The notes under the pieces: generated by a model
The model's database searches: none
Seen by the model: the letters and a program-made list of their open reading frames with translations, nothing else
Told to the model about the DNA's origin: nothing
From: H111-94 sp034436045
Lineage (GTDB): Bacteria; Chloroflexota; Ktedonobacteria; Ktedonobacterales; Ktedonobacteraceae
Direction of reading: 5' to 3'
Length of the DNA stretch: 49,159 bases
NCBI GenBank assembly: GCA_034436045.1
Contig: DAOTVZ010000031.1
Span: forward strand, 1 to 49,159
Translations under genes and position numbers: made by a program
In this document: positions 41,460 through 49,159 of the stretch, piece by piece
Position numbering within the stretch: the stretch's first letter is position 1
How the letters are laid out: each line of letters starts with the position of its first letter

Positions 41460-42218
41460 TTATTTAGGCTGCATCCTTAGAGCACCATCCAACCTGACCG
41501 TTTCTCCGTTCAGCATTGGATTCTCGATAATATGCTTTGCCAGCGCGGCATATTCGCTGGGGCGGCCCAGGCGTGGTGGGAACGGCACCTGTTGACCGAG
41601 CGAGATGCGCGCCGGTTCCGGTAGTCCGGCCAGCAGAGGGGTGTCGAAGAGGCCGGGAGCAATGGTCATGACACGGATACCGTTAGTAGAGAGATCGCGT
41701 GCGATGGGGAGCGTCATGCCGACAATGCCCCCCTTCGAGGCGGAGTAAGCTGCCTGTCCGATCTGTCCTTCAAAAGCGGCTACCGAGGCAGTATTGATGA
41801 TGACACCACGTTCGCCCTCCTCATTCGGCTCGTTAGTCGCCATCGCGGCGGCGGCCAGGCGAATCATATTGAAAGTGCCGATCAGGTTGACCTGGATCAC
41901 TCTGGTGAAGTTCTTGAGGTCGGCTGGCCCTCTCTTACTCAGCGTGCGCTCGGCCAGGCCGATGCCGGCACAGTTGATCAGAACATGCAGGCCGCCCGCG
42001 TCAACGGCGGCTTTGACGGCTGCCTGAGCATCGGCCTCTTCCGTCACGTTGGTTTTGACAAATATCGCGCCGATCTCTTGAGCATATGACTCACCGAGTT
42101 CAGCATTCAGGTCAGCGATGACAACCCTGGCTCCTGCCTGTGTGAGCAGGCGCGCGCAAGCACCACCCAGCCCGGAGGCCCCGCCTGAGATCAAAACACC
42201 CTTGTTCTGTATTTCCAT
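41460..42218 (-). CDS. SDR family 3-hydroxyacyl-CoA dehydrogenase (HSD10-like)
   Basis: 252 residues. SGGASGLGGA binds NAD with DLNAE at the end of beta-2, NCAGIG follows, and Ser, Tyr and Lys of the active site are in NTASVAAFEG and YSASKGG. APGLFDTPLL and the end match type 2 3-hydroxyacyl-CoA dehydrogenases (HSD10), which oxidise 3-hydroxyacyl-CoA, including branched ones. It lacks the long insertion of the mycofactocin-coupled SDR at 684, so the two are not equivalent. It could serve the acyl-CoA dehydrogenases elsewhere in the window. Confidence 0.87.
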   Translation of the reverse strand: MEIQNKGVLISGGASGLGGACARLLTQAGARVVIADLNAELGESYAQEIGAIFVKTNVTEEADAQAAVKAAVDAGGLHVLINCAGIGLAERTLSKRGPADLKNFTRVIQVNLIGTFNMIRLAAAAMATNEPNEEGERGVIINTASVAAFEGQIGQAAYSASKGGIVGMTLPIARDLSTNGIRVMTIAPGLFDTPLLAGLPEPARISLGQQVPFPPRLGRPSEYAALAKHIIENPMLNGETVRLDGALRMQPK

Positions 42219-42303
42219 CTATTTTGTCCTTTCTGCACTACTATGAACGGTAGAGATAACCTCTCTCTCAATCATATCCTTTTGGCGACAGGTTTTGCCA
42301 GGG

Positions 42304-42367
42304 GGAAGGCAGCGTACCCGCGAGGCGGGACAGGGCACCCTCGCTCCTCGCGGATACACTGCCTTCC
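42304..42367. repeat. 64-base hairpin element upstream of the MutS-like gene
   Basis: GGAAGGCAG (42304-42312) pairs with CTGCCTTCC (42359-42367). Inside, GTA/TAC and then CCGCGAGG with CCTCGCGG continue the stem, about 20 pairs with two mismatches around a GC-rich loop of some 20 bases. It stands alone between two genes. It may be a palindromic repeat element of the genome or a transcript terminator; no other copy is in this window. Confidence 0.55.
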
Positions 42368-42462
42368 TTACTTGTCCTATGAACGTTGGAGTGCTAGACT
42401 TCTATATAGCGCATAAGAAAAATATTCTGGTATCAGACAGCCATCTAACTTTAAGGAACGTT

Positions 42463-44319
42463 ATGACTGATAAATACGAGCGGTTGCAGGCTCTGCAGCG
42501 CCAGCAGGAACGTGTGCAACGGCGTATCGAGCGGCTGGAACAGGTGAGCAACCGCTATTCATGGGTGCGTGTGGCGATCTTCTTTGGTGGGCTGGGCCTT
42601 AGCGTGTTGCTCGCCTTGCTTACTATCTGGTGGATCGGTGTGCTGCTTGCTCTGCTGGTACTGTTCTGCTTCTCCATTGTGGCCCATTATCAAGGCATTG
42701 TTGATAGAAGCATCGTGCGTCATCGCATCTGGCTGCGCATTAAGCAGACGCATGTGGCGCGCATGCAGTTGCATTGGGAGACTATTCCGCGCACGGACAT
42801 AGGTGAGCCTTCAACGGAACATCCCTTCGAGATTGATCTGGACATCACGGGCGAACGCTCACTGCATCAATTGCTCAATACTGCCGTCTCGCGTGAGGGC
42901 GCTCTGCTCCTGCGCGATTGGTTGCTGAACACTGTGCCGAATCTGGCGACAATCAAACAACGACAGATATTAATCAGCGAACTCATCAGCATGACGCGCT
43001 TCCGTGACAAGCTCACGCTGAAATCCATGCTGGCCTCGCGGCGTGCCGCGCAACACCTGGAAGGGCAACGTCTGTTGCACTGGCTGGAGCAGCCTGATCC
43101 TTCCGGCTCGTTAATTCCGCTCATGTGTACTTCCCTCTTGCTCACGCTGCTCACGCTGATATTGCTAATGCTGACCTTCACTATCAATTTGCCACAATAC
43201 TGGCTGCTCACGCTGCTCTGCGTGATCGTGCTGTTCTATTCCACAGGCAAGCAGCGCGGGGATCTCTTTGAGGACGCCTACTATCTGCGTGATGCCTTTG
43301 CCACACTCAGCGGCGTCTTCGCTTTTCTGGAGCAATATCCTTATGGGGGGCATGAGCGGCTACGTGCTTTCTGCCAACCGTTCTTTGCCGACGAGGCTCA
43401 GCGTCCCTCGCTGTTGCTGAGGCGCATTGCTCGTATCGCCGCCGTTGCCACGTTAGAGAAAAACCAGTTTTTGCGCTTGATTATCAATGTTTTGCTGCCT
43501 GTAGAGACCTACGCGGCCCATCGTTTACGGCACTATAAGGCGCAGGTGGCGCGCAGTCTGCCCACGTGGCTGGAGCTATGGTATGAGCTTGAGGCTCTCT
43601 GTTCACTGGCAACCTTCGCCTACCTCAATCCGGCCTATACCATGCCTGATGTGCGCGAAGATGAGAGTGAGGCACTCTTTCAGGCTACGGCGCTCGGTCA
43701 TCCCCTACTGCCGGAGGAGAAGAAGGTGCGGAATGATTTTGCCATGTATGCCCTGGGCGATGTGGTGATAATCACCGGCTCCAATATGGCCGGTAAGAGT
43801 ACCTTTCTGCGCACGGTGGGTGTCAATCTTTGTCTGGCTTATGCGGGCAGTGTGGTGGATGCTCGCACGCTACGGGTGGCGCTCTTCCGGCTCTTCACCT
43901 GTGTGCGTGTCACTGACTCGGTAACGGACGGTTATTCTTACTTCTATGCCGAGATACGTCGTCTCAAAGCGTTATTAACGGCGTTGCAAGAGGGCGACGA
44001 GGCTACTGATACTGCGCCGCTCCCCTTGTTCTTCCTGATAGATGAGATTTTCCGGGGCACCAATAACCGCGAACGCCTGATCGGTAGCCGTTCTTATGTG
44101 AAGGCGCTGGCCGGTCATCGCTGCCTGGGCATTATCTCGACGCATGACCTGGAACTTATCAAGCTGGCCGATAGTTCGCCGCACATCAGTAACATGCATT
44201 TCCGCGAAGAGGTCGTCGAGGGCCACATGATCTTCGATTACAAGCTGCGTCCAGGGCCAAGTCCGACCACCAACGCGCTGGTTATCATGCGTATGGAAGG
44301 TCTGCCGGTGGAGGAATGA
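42463..44319 (+). CDS. Membrane-anchored MutS-like ATPase
   Basis: 618 residues. The C-terminal ATPase domain is that of MutS: ITGSNMAGKSTFLRT at 437-451 (Walker A), FFLIDEIFRGTNNRERL (Walker B) and GIISTHDLEL. Unlike MutS1 or MutS2 it has four hydrophobic helices, near 36-55, 57-76, 216-236 and 241-258, and a coiled start (YERLQALQRQQERVQRRIE). No mismatch-recognition or Smr domain is seen. TAAGGA precedes the ATG; an extension to 42295 passes through the hairpin and is unlikely. Role unknown; DNA handling at the membrane is a guess. Confidence 0.85.
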   Translation: MTDKYERLQALQRQQERVQRRIERLEQVSNRYSWVRVAIFFGGLGLSVLLALLTIWWIGVLLALLVLFCFSIVAHYQGIVDRSIVRHRIWLRIKQTHVARMQLHWETIPRTDIGEPSTEHPFEIDLDITGERSLHQLLNTAVSREGALLLRDWLLNTVPNLATIKQRQILISELISMTRFRDKLTLKSMLASRRAAQHLEGQRLLHWLEQPDPSGSLIPLMCTSLLLTLLTLILLMLTFTINLPQYWLLTLLCVIVLFYSTGKQRGDLFEDAYYLRDAFATLSGVFAFLEQYPYGGHERLRAFCQPFFADEAQRPSLLLRRIARIAAVATLEKNQFLRLIINVLLPVETYAAHRLRHYKAQVARSLPTWLELWYELEALCSLATFAYLNPAYTMPDVREDESEALFQATALGHPLLPEEKKVRNDFAMYALGDVVIITGSNMAGKSTFLRTVGVNLCLAYAGSVVDARTLRVALFRLFTCVRVTDSVTDGYSYFYAEIRRLKALLTALQEGDEATDTAPLPLFFLIDEIFRGTNNRERLIGSRSYVKALAGHRCLGIISTHDLELIKLADSSPHISNMHFREEVVEGHMIFDYKLRPGPSPTTNALVIMRMEGLPVEE

Positions 44320-44322
44320 GCG

Positions 44323-44850
44323 ATGGAGCATCACGATCACGTGCGTTTATTGCGCAAGGGCATTGCCGGGCCGGGCGGCGTTTGGGCCGATCTCGGCTCT
44401 GGCTGGGGTGCCTTCACGCTGGCCCTGGCTGACCTGCTCGGAGCCGATGGAGAAATCTACTCGGTCGATAGAGACCAACGTTCGCTGCGCGAGCAACAGC
44501 AGGCCATGCAGAGTCGTTTTCCAACACAGCGCGTGTACTACCAGCAGGCCGATTTCACGCGCCCGCTCTCCTTGCCGCTACTCGATGGTGTGGTGATGGC
44601 AAATTCGCTGCACTTTGTACGCAACAAAGAAGGCGTACTGGCGCTGGTCAGGAGCTATCTGCGGCCAGAGGGCAGGCTTATTCTCGTTGAATATAATACC
44701 GATCATGGCAATATATGGGTGCCATATCCACTTTCTTATAGTACATGGGAGGCAGTAGCAGATCGCAACGGCTTTCACGGTACCGTGCTGCTGGAGCGAG
44801 TCCCCAGCCGTTTTCTGCGTGAGATTTATTCTGCGTTGAGCTTTGCTTGA
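44323..44850 (+). CDS. Class I SAM-dependent methyltransferase
   Basis: 175 residues. VWADLGSGWGAFTLALADLLG is the SAM-binding motif I, IYSVDRD ends beta-2, and the GVVMANSLHFV region is motif IV. The C-terminal half is short, suggesting a small-molecule substrate, but none can be named. GGAGG in the last codons of the MutS-like gene serves as its ribosome-binding site and only 3 bases separate them, so translation is coupled. Confidence 0.82.
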   Translation: MEHHDHVRLLRKGIAGPGGVWADLGSGWGAFTLALADLLGADGEIYSVDRDQRSLREQQQAMQSRFPTQRVYYQQADFTRPLSLPLLDGVVMANSLHFVRNKEGVLALVRSYLRPEGRLILVEYNTDHGNIWVPYPLSYSTWEAVADRNGFHGTVLLERVPSRFLREIYSALSFA

Positions 44851-45008
44851 AAGTGAAGGGGAAAAAGGAGCGAACGGCAATAAGACAAAAACCAGCGTCA
44901 GAGAAGCCTCTACCCTGAAGACGTTATACGTTTTCATTCGTTTTTCTCTGTGAGGGTACTCACTAGTAGGTACTCTGTATGTGCTTATTCAGGAGGAAGA
45001 ATGGACTG

Positions 45009-45644
45009 ATGTATTTGGAAACAACTTCTGTTACGCAGCTATTGTTTGTGCGACATGGCCAGACAGAATTAAGCTATAGAGATGCCTTTTGTGGCCTGAT
45101 TGAAAGTCCACTGACGGCGCTTGGCCGTGAGCAGGCCCGGCGTTTGGCGCAGCGTCTGCGCCGTGAACGAATCGATGCTCTGTATTGTAGTCCGCAAGGA
45201 CGAGCGCGCGAGACAGCGCAGCCAATCGCTGAAGCACTGGGCTTGCCCATACAGATACGCGATGCTCTGCGGGAAATGGATTTTGGCCGTTGGGATGGAC
45301 GTACTCAGGCTGAAATTCAAGCCGAATCACCCACAATGATGGCAGCGTGGGATCGTGGTTCGTGGATGATTCAGCCGCCAGGGGGTGAGACGCAACAGGC
45401 CGTACTTGCCCGTATTGTGCCGTGCGTGGTCGAATTGCTCACCGCTCACGCGGGTCAGACACTACTTCTTGTTAGTCATCGAACGGCCTTGCGGCTACTG
45501 ATTGGGCATCTGCTCAATCTATCGTTGCCTAACAGTCGCGGTTTACATCTGGACCCGGCAAGCCTATCAAAATTGCTAGTCGTTGGCGATCAGGTACAAC
45601 TCGTTTTCTACAACGATACCAGCCACCTGTATCCTTTAGAGTGA
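45009..45644 (+). CDS. Histidine phosphatase family protein
   Basis: 211 residues from ATG 45009, with AGGAGG 11 bases upstream. LLFVRHGQTELS has the phospho-acceptor His; CSPQGRARETAQPIAE, EMDFGRWDGRTQAEI and VSHRTALRLLIG complete the active site. The family includes phosphoglycerate mutase-like and alpha-ribazole phosphatases (CobC). The DFGRWDG box fits the CobC/PhoE group, but the substrate is open. Confidence 0.85.
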   Translation: MYLETTSVTQLLFVRHGQTELSYRDAFCGLIESPLTALGREQARRLAQRLRRERIDALYCSPQGRARETAQPIAEALGLPIQIRDALREMDFGRWDGRTQAEIQAESPTMMAAWDRGSWMIQPPGGETQQAVLARIVPCVVELLTAHAGQTLLLVSHRTALRLLIGHLLNLSLPNSRGLHLDPASLSKLLVVGDQVQLVFYNDTSHLYPLE

Positions 45645-45838
45645 CCGAACGATGTGGCTCTTTACTCTGACTTATGTATTTTATCCGTCACCTTTGGCAC
45701 GGTTCCTGACGGAAAAGCTGACGAGTTTGGTTGTCGCGGGCTAAGAAAAATTTTGTTGTGGGCAACAAATGGCCTGGTACAACGTAATTACTGTTGAATG
45801 TTATGTATTGTCCGAATAAGTAGAGGAGAGCTGTCTAT

Positions 45839-46507
45839 ATGGTATGGCCTATAGCCGCATTAATCTCGCTGGAGACGTTGCAACACGCGCTGGCGGTTGT
45901 AGGCTATCCGGCTGTGACCTTCTTTGTGATGTTGGAATGTATTGGTATCCCCTTTCCGGGCGAGACCATGCTGCTGCTGGCCTCGTTTGTATCGGGTGTT
46001 TACCATCAACTCAATCCGCTGGGAGTTATTGTAGCTGCATCCTTTGGGGCCATTGTCGGTGACAATATCGGTTATGCCGTCGGACGCTTTGGTGGACGTG
46101 CCTTTGTGCTACGCTTTGGGCGCTACTTTTTTCTCAAACCGGAGTATCTAGATAAAGCGGAAGCCTTTTTCGCGCGGCACGGCGGCAAAACCGTGTTCTT
46201 TGGCCGCTTCACCACGCTCTTGCGTCTGTGGGCCGCGCTGCTGGCAGGCATCAATCACATGCGCTGGCGGGATTTCCTGTTCTATAATGCGGCGGGCGGT
46301 ATCCTCTGGGCCACCTTTTATGGTGTGTTTGGCTACGTAGCCGGGCGTATCCTCCATGACAACTTCGCGCTAGTGCAGCAGGTTGCGCACACGCTCGGTT
46401 GGGTAACGACCGGTTTTATCGTGGCGGTTGTGCTTGCCGCGCTCATCTTTCTCTGGTGGCGCAAACGCCGTCAGCATGTTGTTGTGGACAAACGCAATGC
46501 GGCATGA
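45839..46507 (+). CDS. DedA family membrane protein
   Basis: 222 residues. ECIGIPFPGETMLLLAS near the start, GDNIGYAVGRFGGR, FFARHGGKTVFFGRF and RLWAALLAGINHMRW are the DedA/VTT domain marks, with several membrane helices and a basic tail. DedA proteins help recycle undecaprenyl phosphate or other lipids and support envelope stability. AGAGGAGAG precedes the ATG. The preceding gap (45645-45838) holds only a small TTTGTTG/CAACAAA hairpin at 45752-45769. Confidence 0.88.
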   Translation: MVWPIAALISLETLQHALAVVGYPAVTFFVMLECIGIPFPGETMLLLASFVSGVYHQLNPLGVIVAASFGAIVGDNIGYAVGRFGGRAFVLRFGRYFFLKPEYLDKAEAFFARHGGKTVFFGRFTTLLRLWAALLAGINHMRWRDFLFYNAAGGILWATFYGVFGYVAGRILHDNFALVQQVAHTLGWVTTGFIVAVVLAALIFLWWRKRRQHVVVDKRNAA

Positions 46508-46612
46508 CAATTGACGCCTGTAACAGCCATTCAGTATATGCTTAGAGCAAGCTGAACAGGGTACGTTGAGTCAGGTAGACGCGATAAATCGGCCCCTACC
46601 TTTGAGGTAGCG

Positions 46613-47203
46613 ATGAAGAAGTTGTTGTTGTATGTGAGCCTTATTTTTCTGATCGTGCTGGCGATCTGGGTATATAACTATAACCGCAACGTGGTCATAC
46701 CTGGGGTCGTTGTCGCCGGAATGGCGCAACCCTGGCAACCGGTCAGGTTACGCATTGATAGTCTGCACATCAATGCGCCGGTGATGAACGTGGGAGAGAC
46801 GGCGGACGGGCGTATGGATGCGCCTGTCTCGACCGCTATCAAATCACCTTACTGGACAAGCGTCTTCTGGTACCAGCCTGGTCCCGCACCTGGCCAGGTA
46901 GGCAACGCGGTTATCGCGGGCCACGTAGACCGTGTGGGCGGCGATCCGGCTATTTTCTGGTATCTTGGCACGCTACAAGTGGGAGCCAGTGTGATCGTCA
47001 TCACACGGATCGGGACACAACTGCATTTTGTCGTCAATAGCGTCGTTCACTATCCTGCCAGCGCTCCAGGGCAGCAAGTACTGAACAGTGTCTTCGGCCC
47101 CACCGGCGGACGCCACCTGAATCTCATTACCTGTAGTGGCGTCTGGACCGGCGACGGCTACGACGAGCGCCTCGTCGTCTTCACCACCCTCGTAGGGGCA
47201 TAA
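46613..47203 (+). CDS. Class F-like sortase
   Basis: 196 residues. A membrane anchor at about 4-22 is followed by the sortase barrel: His104 in IAGHVDR, Cys174 in LITCSG and Arg186 in YDERLVV form the catalytic triad. The closeness to small actinobacterial class F enzymes is from overall length and motifs. It would join surface proteins carrying an LPxTG-like signal; no such substrate is evident nearby. It meets the acyl-CoA dehydrogenase tail to tail with 6 bases between. Confidence 0.87.
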   Translation: MKKLLLYVSLIFLIVLAIWVYNYNRNVVIPGVVVAGMAQPWQPVRLRIDSLHINAPVMNVGETADGRMDAPVSTAIKSPYWTSVFWYQPGPAPGQVGNAVIAGHVDRVGGDPAIFWYLGTLQVGASVIVITRIGTQLHFVVNSVVHYPASAPGQQVLNSVFGPTGGRHLNLITCSGVWTGDGYDERLVVFTTLVGA

Positions 47204-47209
47204 ACAGCA

Positions 47210-48403
47210 CTAAGAGAAGGCGTTGTGGCCAGTGATGGCCTGACCGATGATGAGTGTGTGGATATCATCGGTACCCTCGTAGGTAAAGACCGATTCCAGG
47301 TTGTTCATGTGGCGGCTGATCGGATATTCCAGCGTGATACCGTTCGCGCCCAGCACGGTGCGTGCCTCGCGGGCAGTTTTGAGCGCCTCGCGGACATTAT
47401 TGCGCTTGGCAATCGAAATCTGGACTGGATGTAGCAGGCCCTCGTCCTTTAAGCGTCCCAATTGTAGCGCCAGCAGTTGGGCCTTGACCAGTTCAGTCGC
47501 CATAATCGCCAGTTTTTGCTGGACTAACTGGAAGCTGGCGATGGGGCGCTTGAACTGAATGCGCGTTTTGGCGTACTCCAATGCAGTTTCGTAGCAGGTG
47601 CGGGCTGCGCCGGTTGCGCCCCAGGCGATACCATAGCGAGCTTCGTCCAGACAAGAGAGCGGACCGCGCATACCGCGTATATCAGGCAGCATATTGCTGG
47701 CGGGTACGCGGCAGTCTGCGAAGTGCAACTCCGAAGTGATGGAAGCACGTAGTGAGAGCTTGTGGTGGATGTTGCTGGTCGTAAAGCCCGGTGTGCCGCG
47801 CTCGACAATGAAGCCGCGTATACCCTCTTCGGTGCGCGCCCAGACAATGGCAATATCGGCGATGCTGCCGTTGGTAATCCACATCTTGGTGCCGTTCAGG
47901 ATATAGCTGTTGCCATCGCGGCGGGCGGAAGTCTGCATGCTGCCCGCGTCGCTGCCGAAATCGGGTTCGGTCAGGCCAAAGCAGCCGATAACTTCGCCGC
48001 GTGCCATGCGTGGTAACCAGCGCTGTTTCTGCTCCTCGGAGCCGAAGGCATAGATAGGGAACATCGCCAGTGATCCCTGCACAGAGACAAACGAGCGCAA
48101 GCCGCTATCACCGGCCTCTAATTCCTGGCAAGCCAGACCGTAGCAAACGGCATTCAGACCGGCGCAGCCATAGCCATCGAGATGCATGCCGAGCAGGCCC
48201 AGTTCTGCGATTTCGGGGATGAGTTCACGGGGAAAGGTGCCCGCCTCGAAATGTTCGCCAATGATAGGGAGAACGCGCTCCTGCACAAATTTACGCACTG
48301 TATCGCGTACCATACGCTCTTCTTCACTCAGCAGGTGATCGATATTATACAGGTCGCTGACCGGTGGAAGCGGCGTGTGACGTTCAACGGGAGAATGTGC
48401 CAT
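47210..48403 (-). CDS. Acyl-CoA dehydrogenase (glutaryl-CoA dehydrogenase-like)
   Basis: 397 residues, complete. GCFGLTEPDFGSDAGSMQT, ILNGTKMWITNGSIADIAIVW, ELHFADCRVP and the end TYEGTDDIHTLIIGQAITG are typical; the Glu of YEGT is the catalytic base. The overall style resembles the glutaryl-CoA/short-chain group, though glutaryl-CoA as substrate cannot be shown. It is a single-gene unit far from the pair at 11230-13512. Confidence 0.88.
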   Translation of the reverse strand: MAHSPVERHTPLPPVSDLYNIDHLLSEEERMVRDTVRKFVQERVLPIIGEHFEAGTFPRELIPEIAELGLLGMHLDGYGCAGLNAVCYGLACQELEAGDSGLRSFVSVQGSLAMFPIYAFGSEEQKQRWLPRMARGEVIGCFGLTEPDFGSDAGSMQTSARRDGNSYILNGTKMWITNGSIADIAIVWARTEEGIRGFIVERGTPGFTTSNIHHKLSLRASITSELHFADCRVPASNMLPDIRGMRGPLSCLDEARYGIAWGATGAARTCYETALEYAKTRIQFKRPIASFQLVQQKLAIMATELVKAQLLALQLGRLKDEGLLHPVQISIAKRNNVREALKTAREARTVLGANGITLEYPISRHMNNLESVFTYEGTDDIHTLIIGQAITGHNAFS

Positions 48404-48721
48404 AAGAATACCTTGTACCCTTTCCTACTGAAGACCTCTGGGGCCTGCTCTCCTTCGAGCAATTTCCTGGCCCCTCGTTATTATATCGCAGCCACCGATA
48501 ATGCTGTTGGCATAGGTGACAGAGATTTTTTCAATAGAAATTCCTTTGTGAGAAGGCAATAACCAACTGAAAACGGCAGTATTTGTACCTGTTCATAGAG
48601 CGATGGAAGAAAATATACTTAAATTAGCTATAAGTTATCATGCGATTGTGTAGAATGTACTGGTATCTCTTGTCAGGTACCATCCCATGGTGGATTTGTA
48701 TTGATGAAGGAAAGAACAGTT

Positions 48722-49003
48722 ATGGTACCTTCTATCGAGCGTAGCGAAGTCGCGTATCTCATCTGGAGCATTCAGCGCAATTGTGAGGCGCTGCAACGTG
48801 TGATGAATGATCCCTGTTATTCAGTTTCCCACCGGGCGATCAACCGCCGCTATCAAGTGCTGGGCAGTCTGGAGGATCGGCTGGCTATATTTGTTGGGCC
48901 ACAAGAGGCAACAGATGTGATGTACAACATTTATAACCGTGTCCTTAACCAGTCAGCGGCGGCTGCGAGTGCACAATCCGGTGAGTTAGCAAGTGATAGC
49001 TAG
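48722..49003 (+). CDS. Small conserved-looking helical protein
   Basis: 93 residues from ATG 48722 (AAGGAAAG about 11 bases before); ATG 48704 is also open. It is mostly helical with YLIWSIQRNCEALQRVMND, RAINRRYQVLGSLEDRLAIF and VMYNIYNRVLNQ, then an Ala/Ser tail. No family recognised. A strong terminator follows, supporting a real transcript. The gap 48404-48721 shows only AT-rich promoter-like sequence. Confidence 0.6.
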   Translation: MVPSIERSEVAYLIWSIQRNCEALQRVMNDPCYSVSHRAINRRYQVLGSLEDRLAIFVGPQEATDVMYNIYNRVLNQSAAAASAQSGELASDS

Positions 49004-49011
49004 TTGAACGT

Positions 49012-49063
49012 GTGGGTGGGATGAAGGTAAGCACACTGGTGCTCGTCCCGCTCGCATCTTTTT
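49012..49063 (+). terminator. Intrinsic terminator
   Basis: GTGGGTGGGATG (49012-49023) pairs along its length with CGTCCCGCTCGC (49044-49055) including G-U pairs; an inner AGCAC/GTGCT stem caps it, and ATCTTTTTC follows. It ends the transcript of the 93-residue gene. Confidence 0.75.
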
Positions 49064-49159
49064 CAAAGACTCATTCGATGTGATTAGGAGCAGCGTCACA
49101 TAGCATGTATGCTACTATTCTTGTGGTATTTTCTTTTCTTCTGAGCGGGTAGTAGCAAG

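Noticed and set aside
42295..42462. N-terminal extension of the MutS-like protein
   Set aside because: It would translate through the long hairpin; the ATG at 42463 has a clear ribosome-binding site and a natural coiled start.

Overview
The window looks like a chromosomal stretch from a member of the Chloroflexota, most likely a Ktedonobacteria-type aerobic heterotroph (inference from gene style; no rRNA gene is present to confirm it). Supporting signs are a WD40 lipoprotein, a Uma2 nuclease, a pentapeptide-repeat membrane protein, an MglA GTPase with two roadblock proteins, a DUF6483 protein, and several acyl-CoA dehydrogenases among housekeeping genes (guaB, gltX, lysA, lexA, ybeY, rpsU). 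Coding density is high. No rRNA, tRNA, CRISPR array or insertion sequence was recognised.

Region 1 (1-13.5 kb) is the most interesting. A short unlisted gene (551-706) encodes a mycofactocin precursor peptide (MftA type) ending in IDGICGVY. It overlaps the start of a mycofactocin-coupled short-chain dehydrogenase and is followed by a mycofactocin/NDMA-type zinc alcohol dehydrogenase. Interleaved with these are two paralogous Mg-chelatase-type AAA+ genes: a ChlI-ChlD fusion with a VWA domain and a stand-alone ChlI. Then come an acyl-CoA ligase, a MaoC hydratase, an MBL-fold hydrolase, a WD40 lipoprotein, a Uma2 protein and two acyl-CoA dehydrogenases. The simplest reading is oxidation of an alcohol via mycofactocin redox chemistry, activation of the acid to acyl-CoA, and beta-oxidation. 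The maturation genes mftB-mftF are not in the window. A truncated molybdate/tungstate-type binding lipoprotein diverges to the left from a promoter with a palindromic operator.

Region 2 (13.5-24.5 kb) holds a hidden minus-strand operon of very small proteins with strong ribosome-binding sites, then DNA repair (ogt), comB, a TIM-barrel isomerase, a DUF402 protein, a HAD protein, a DMT transporter, a pentapeptide protein, DUF429, an MglA/roadblock module and a peptidoglycan amidase. Region 3 (24.5-31.7 kb, minus strand) carries guaB with a terminator-like leader, dgkA-ybeY, rpsU with a perfect consensus promoter and a structured leader, and a polysaccharide operon (UDP-glucuronate decarboxylase, O-antigen ligase, flippase-like protein). 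Region 4 (31.7-49.2 kb) mixes metabolism (ornithine cyclodeaminase family, gltX, lysA), membrane proteins (CPBP, DedA, sortase), SOS control (lexA with a candidate self-operator), a membrane-anchored MutS-like ATPase, a methyltransferase, a histidine phosphatase and another acyl-CoA dehydrogenase.

The candidate undescribed system is the mycofactocin locus with its paired chelatase-type ATPases. Further candidates are a microprotein operon at 13.6-14.3 kb and several structured RNA leaders or intercistronic hairpins.
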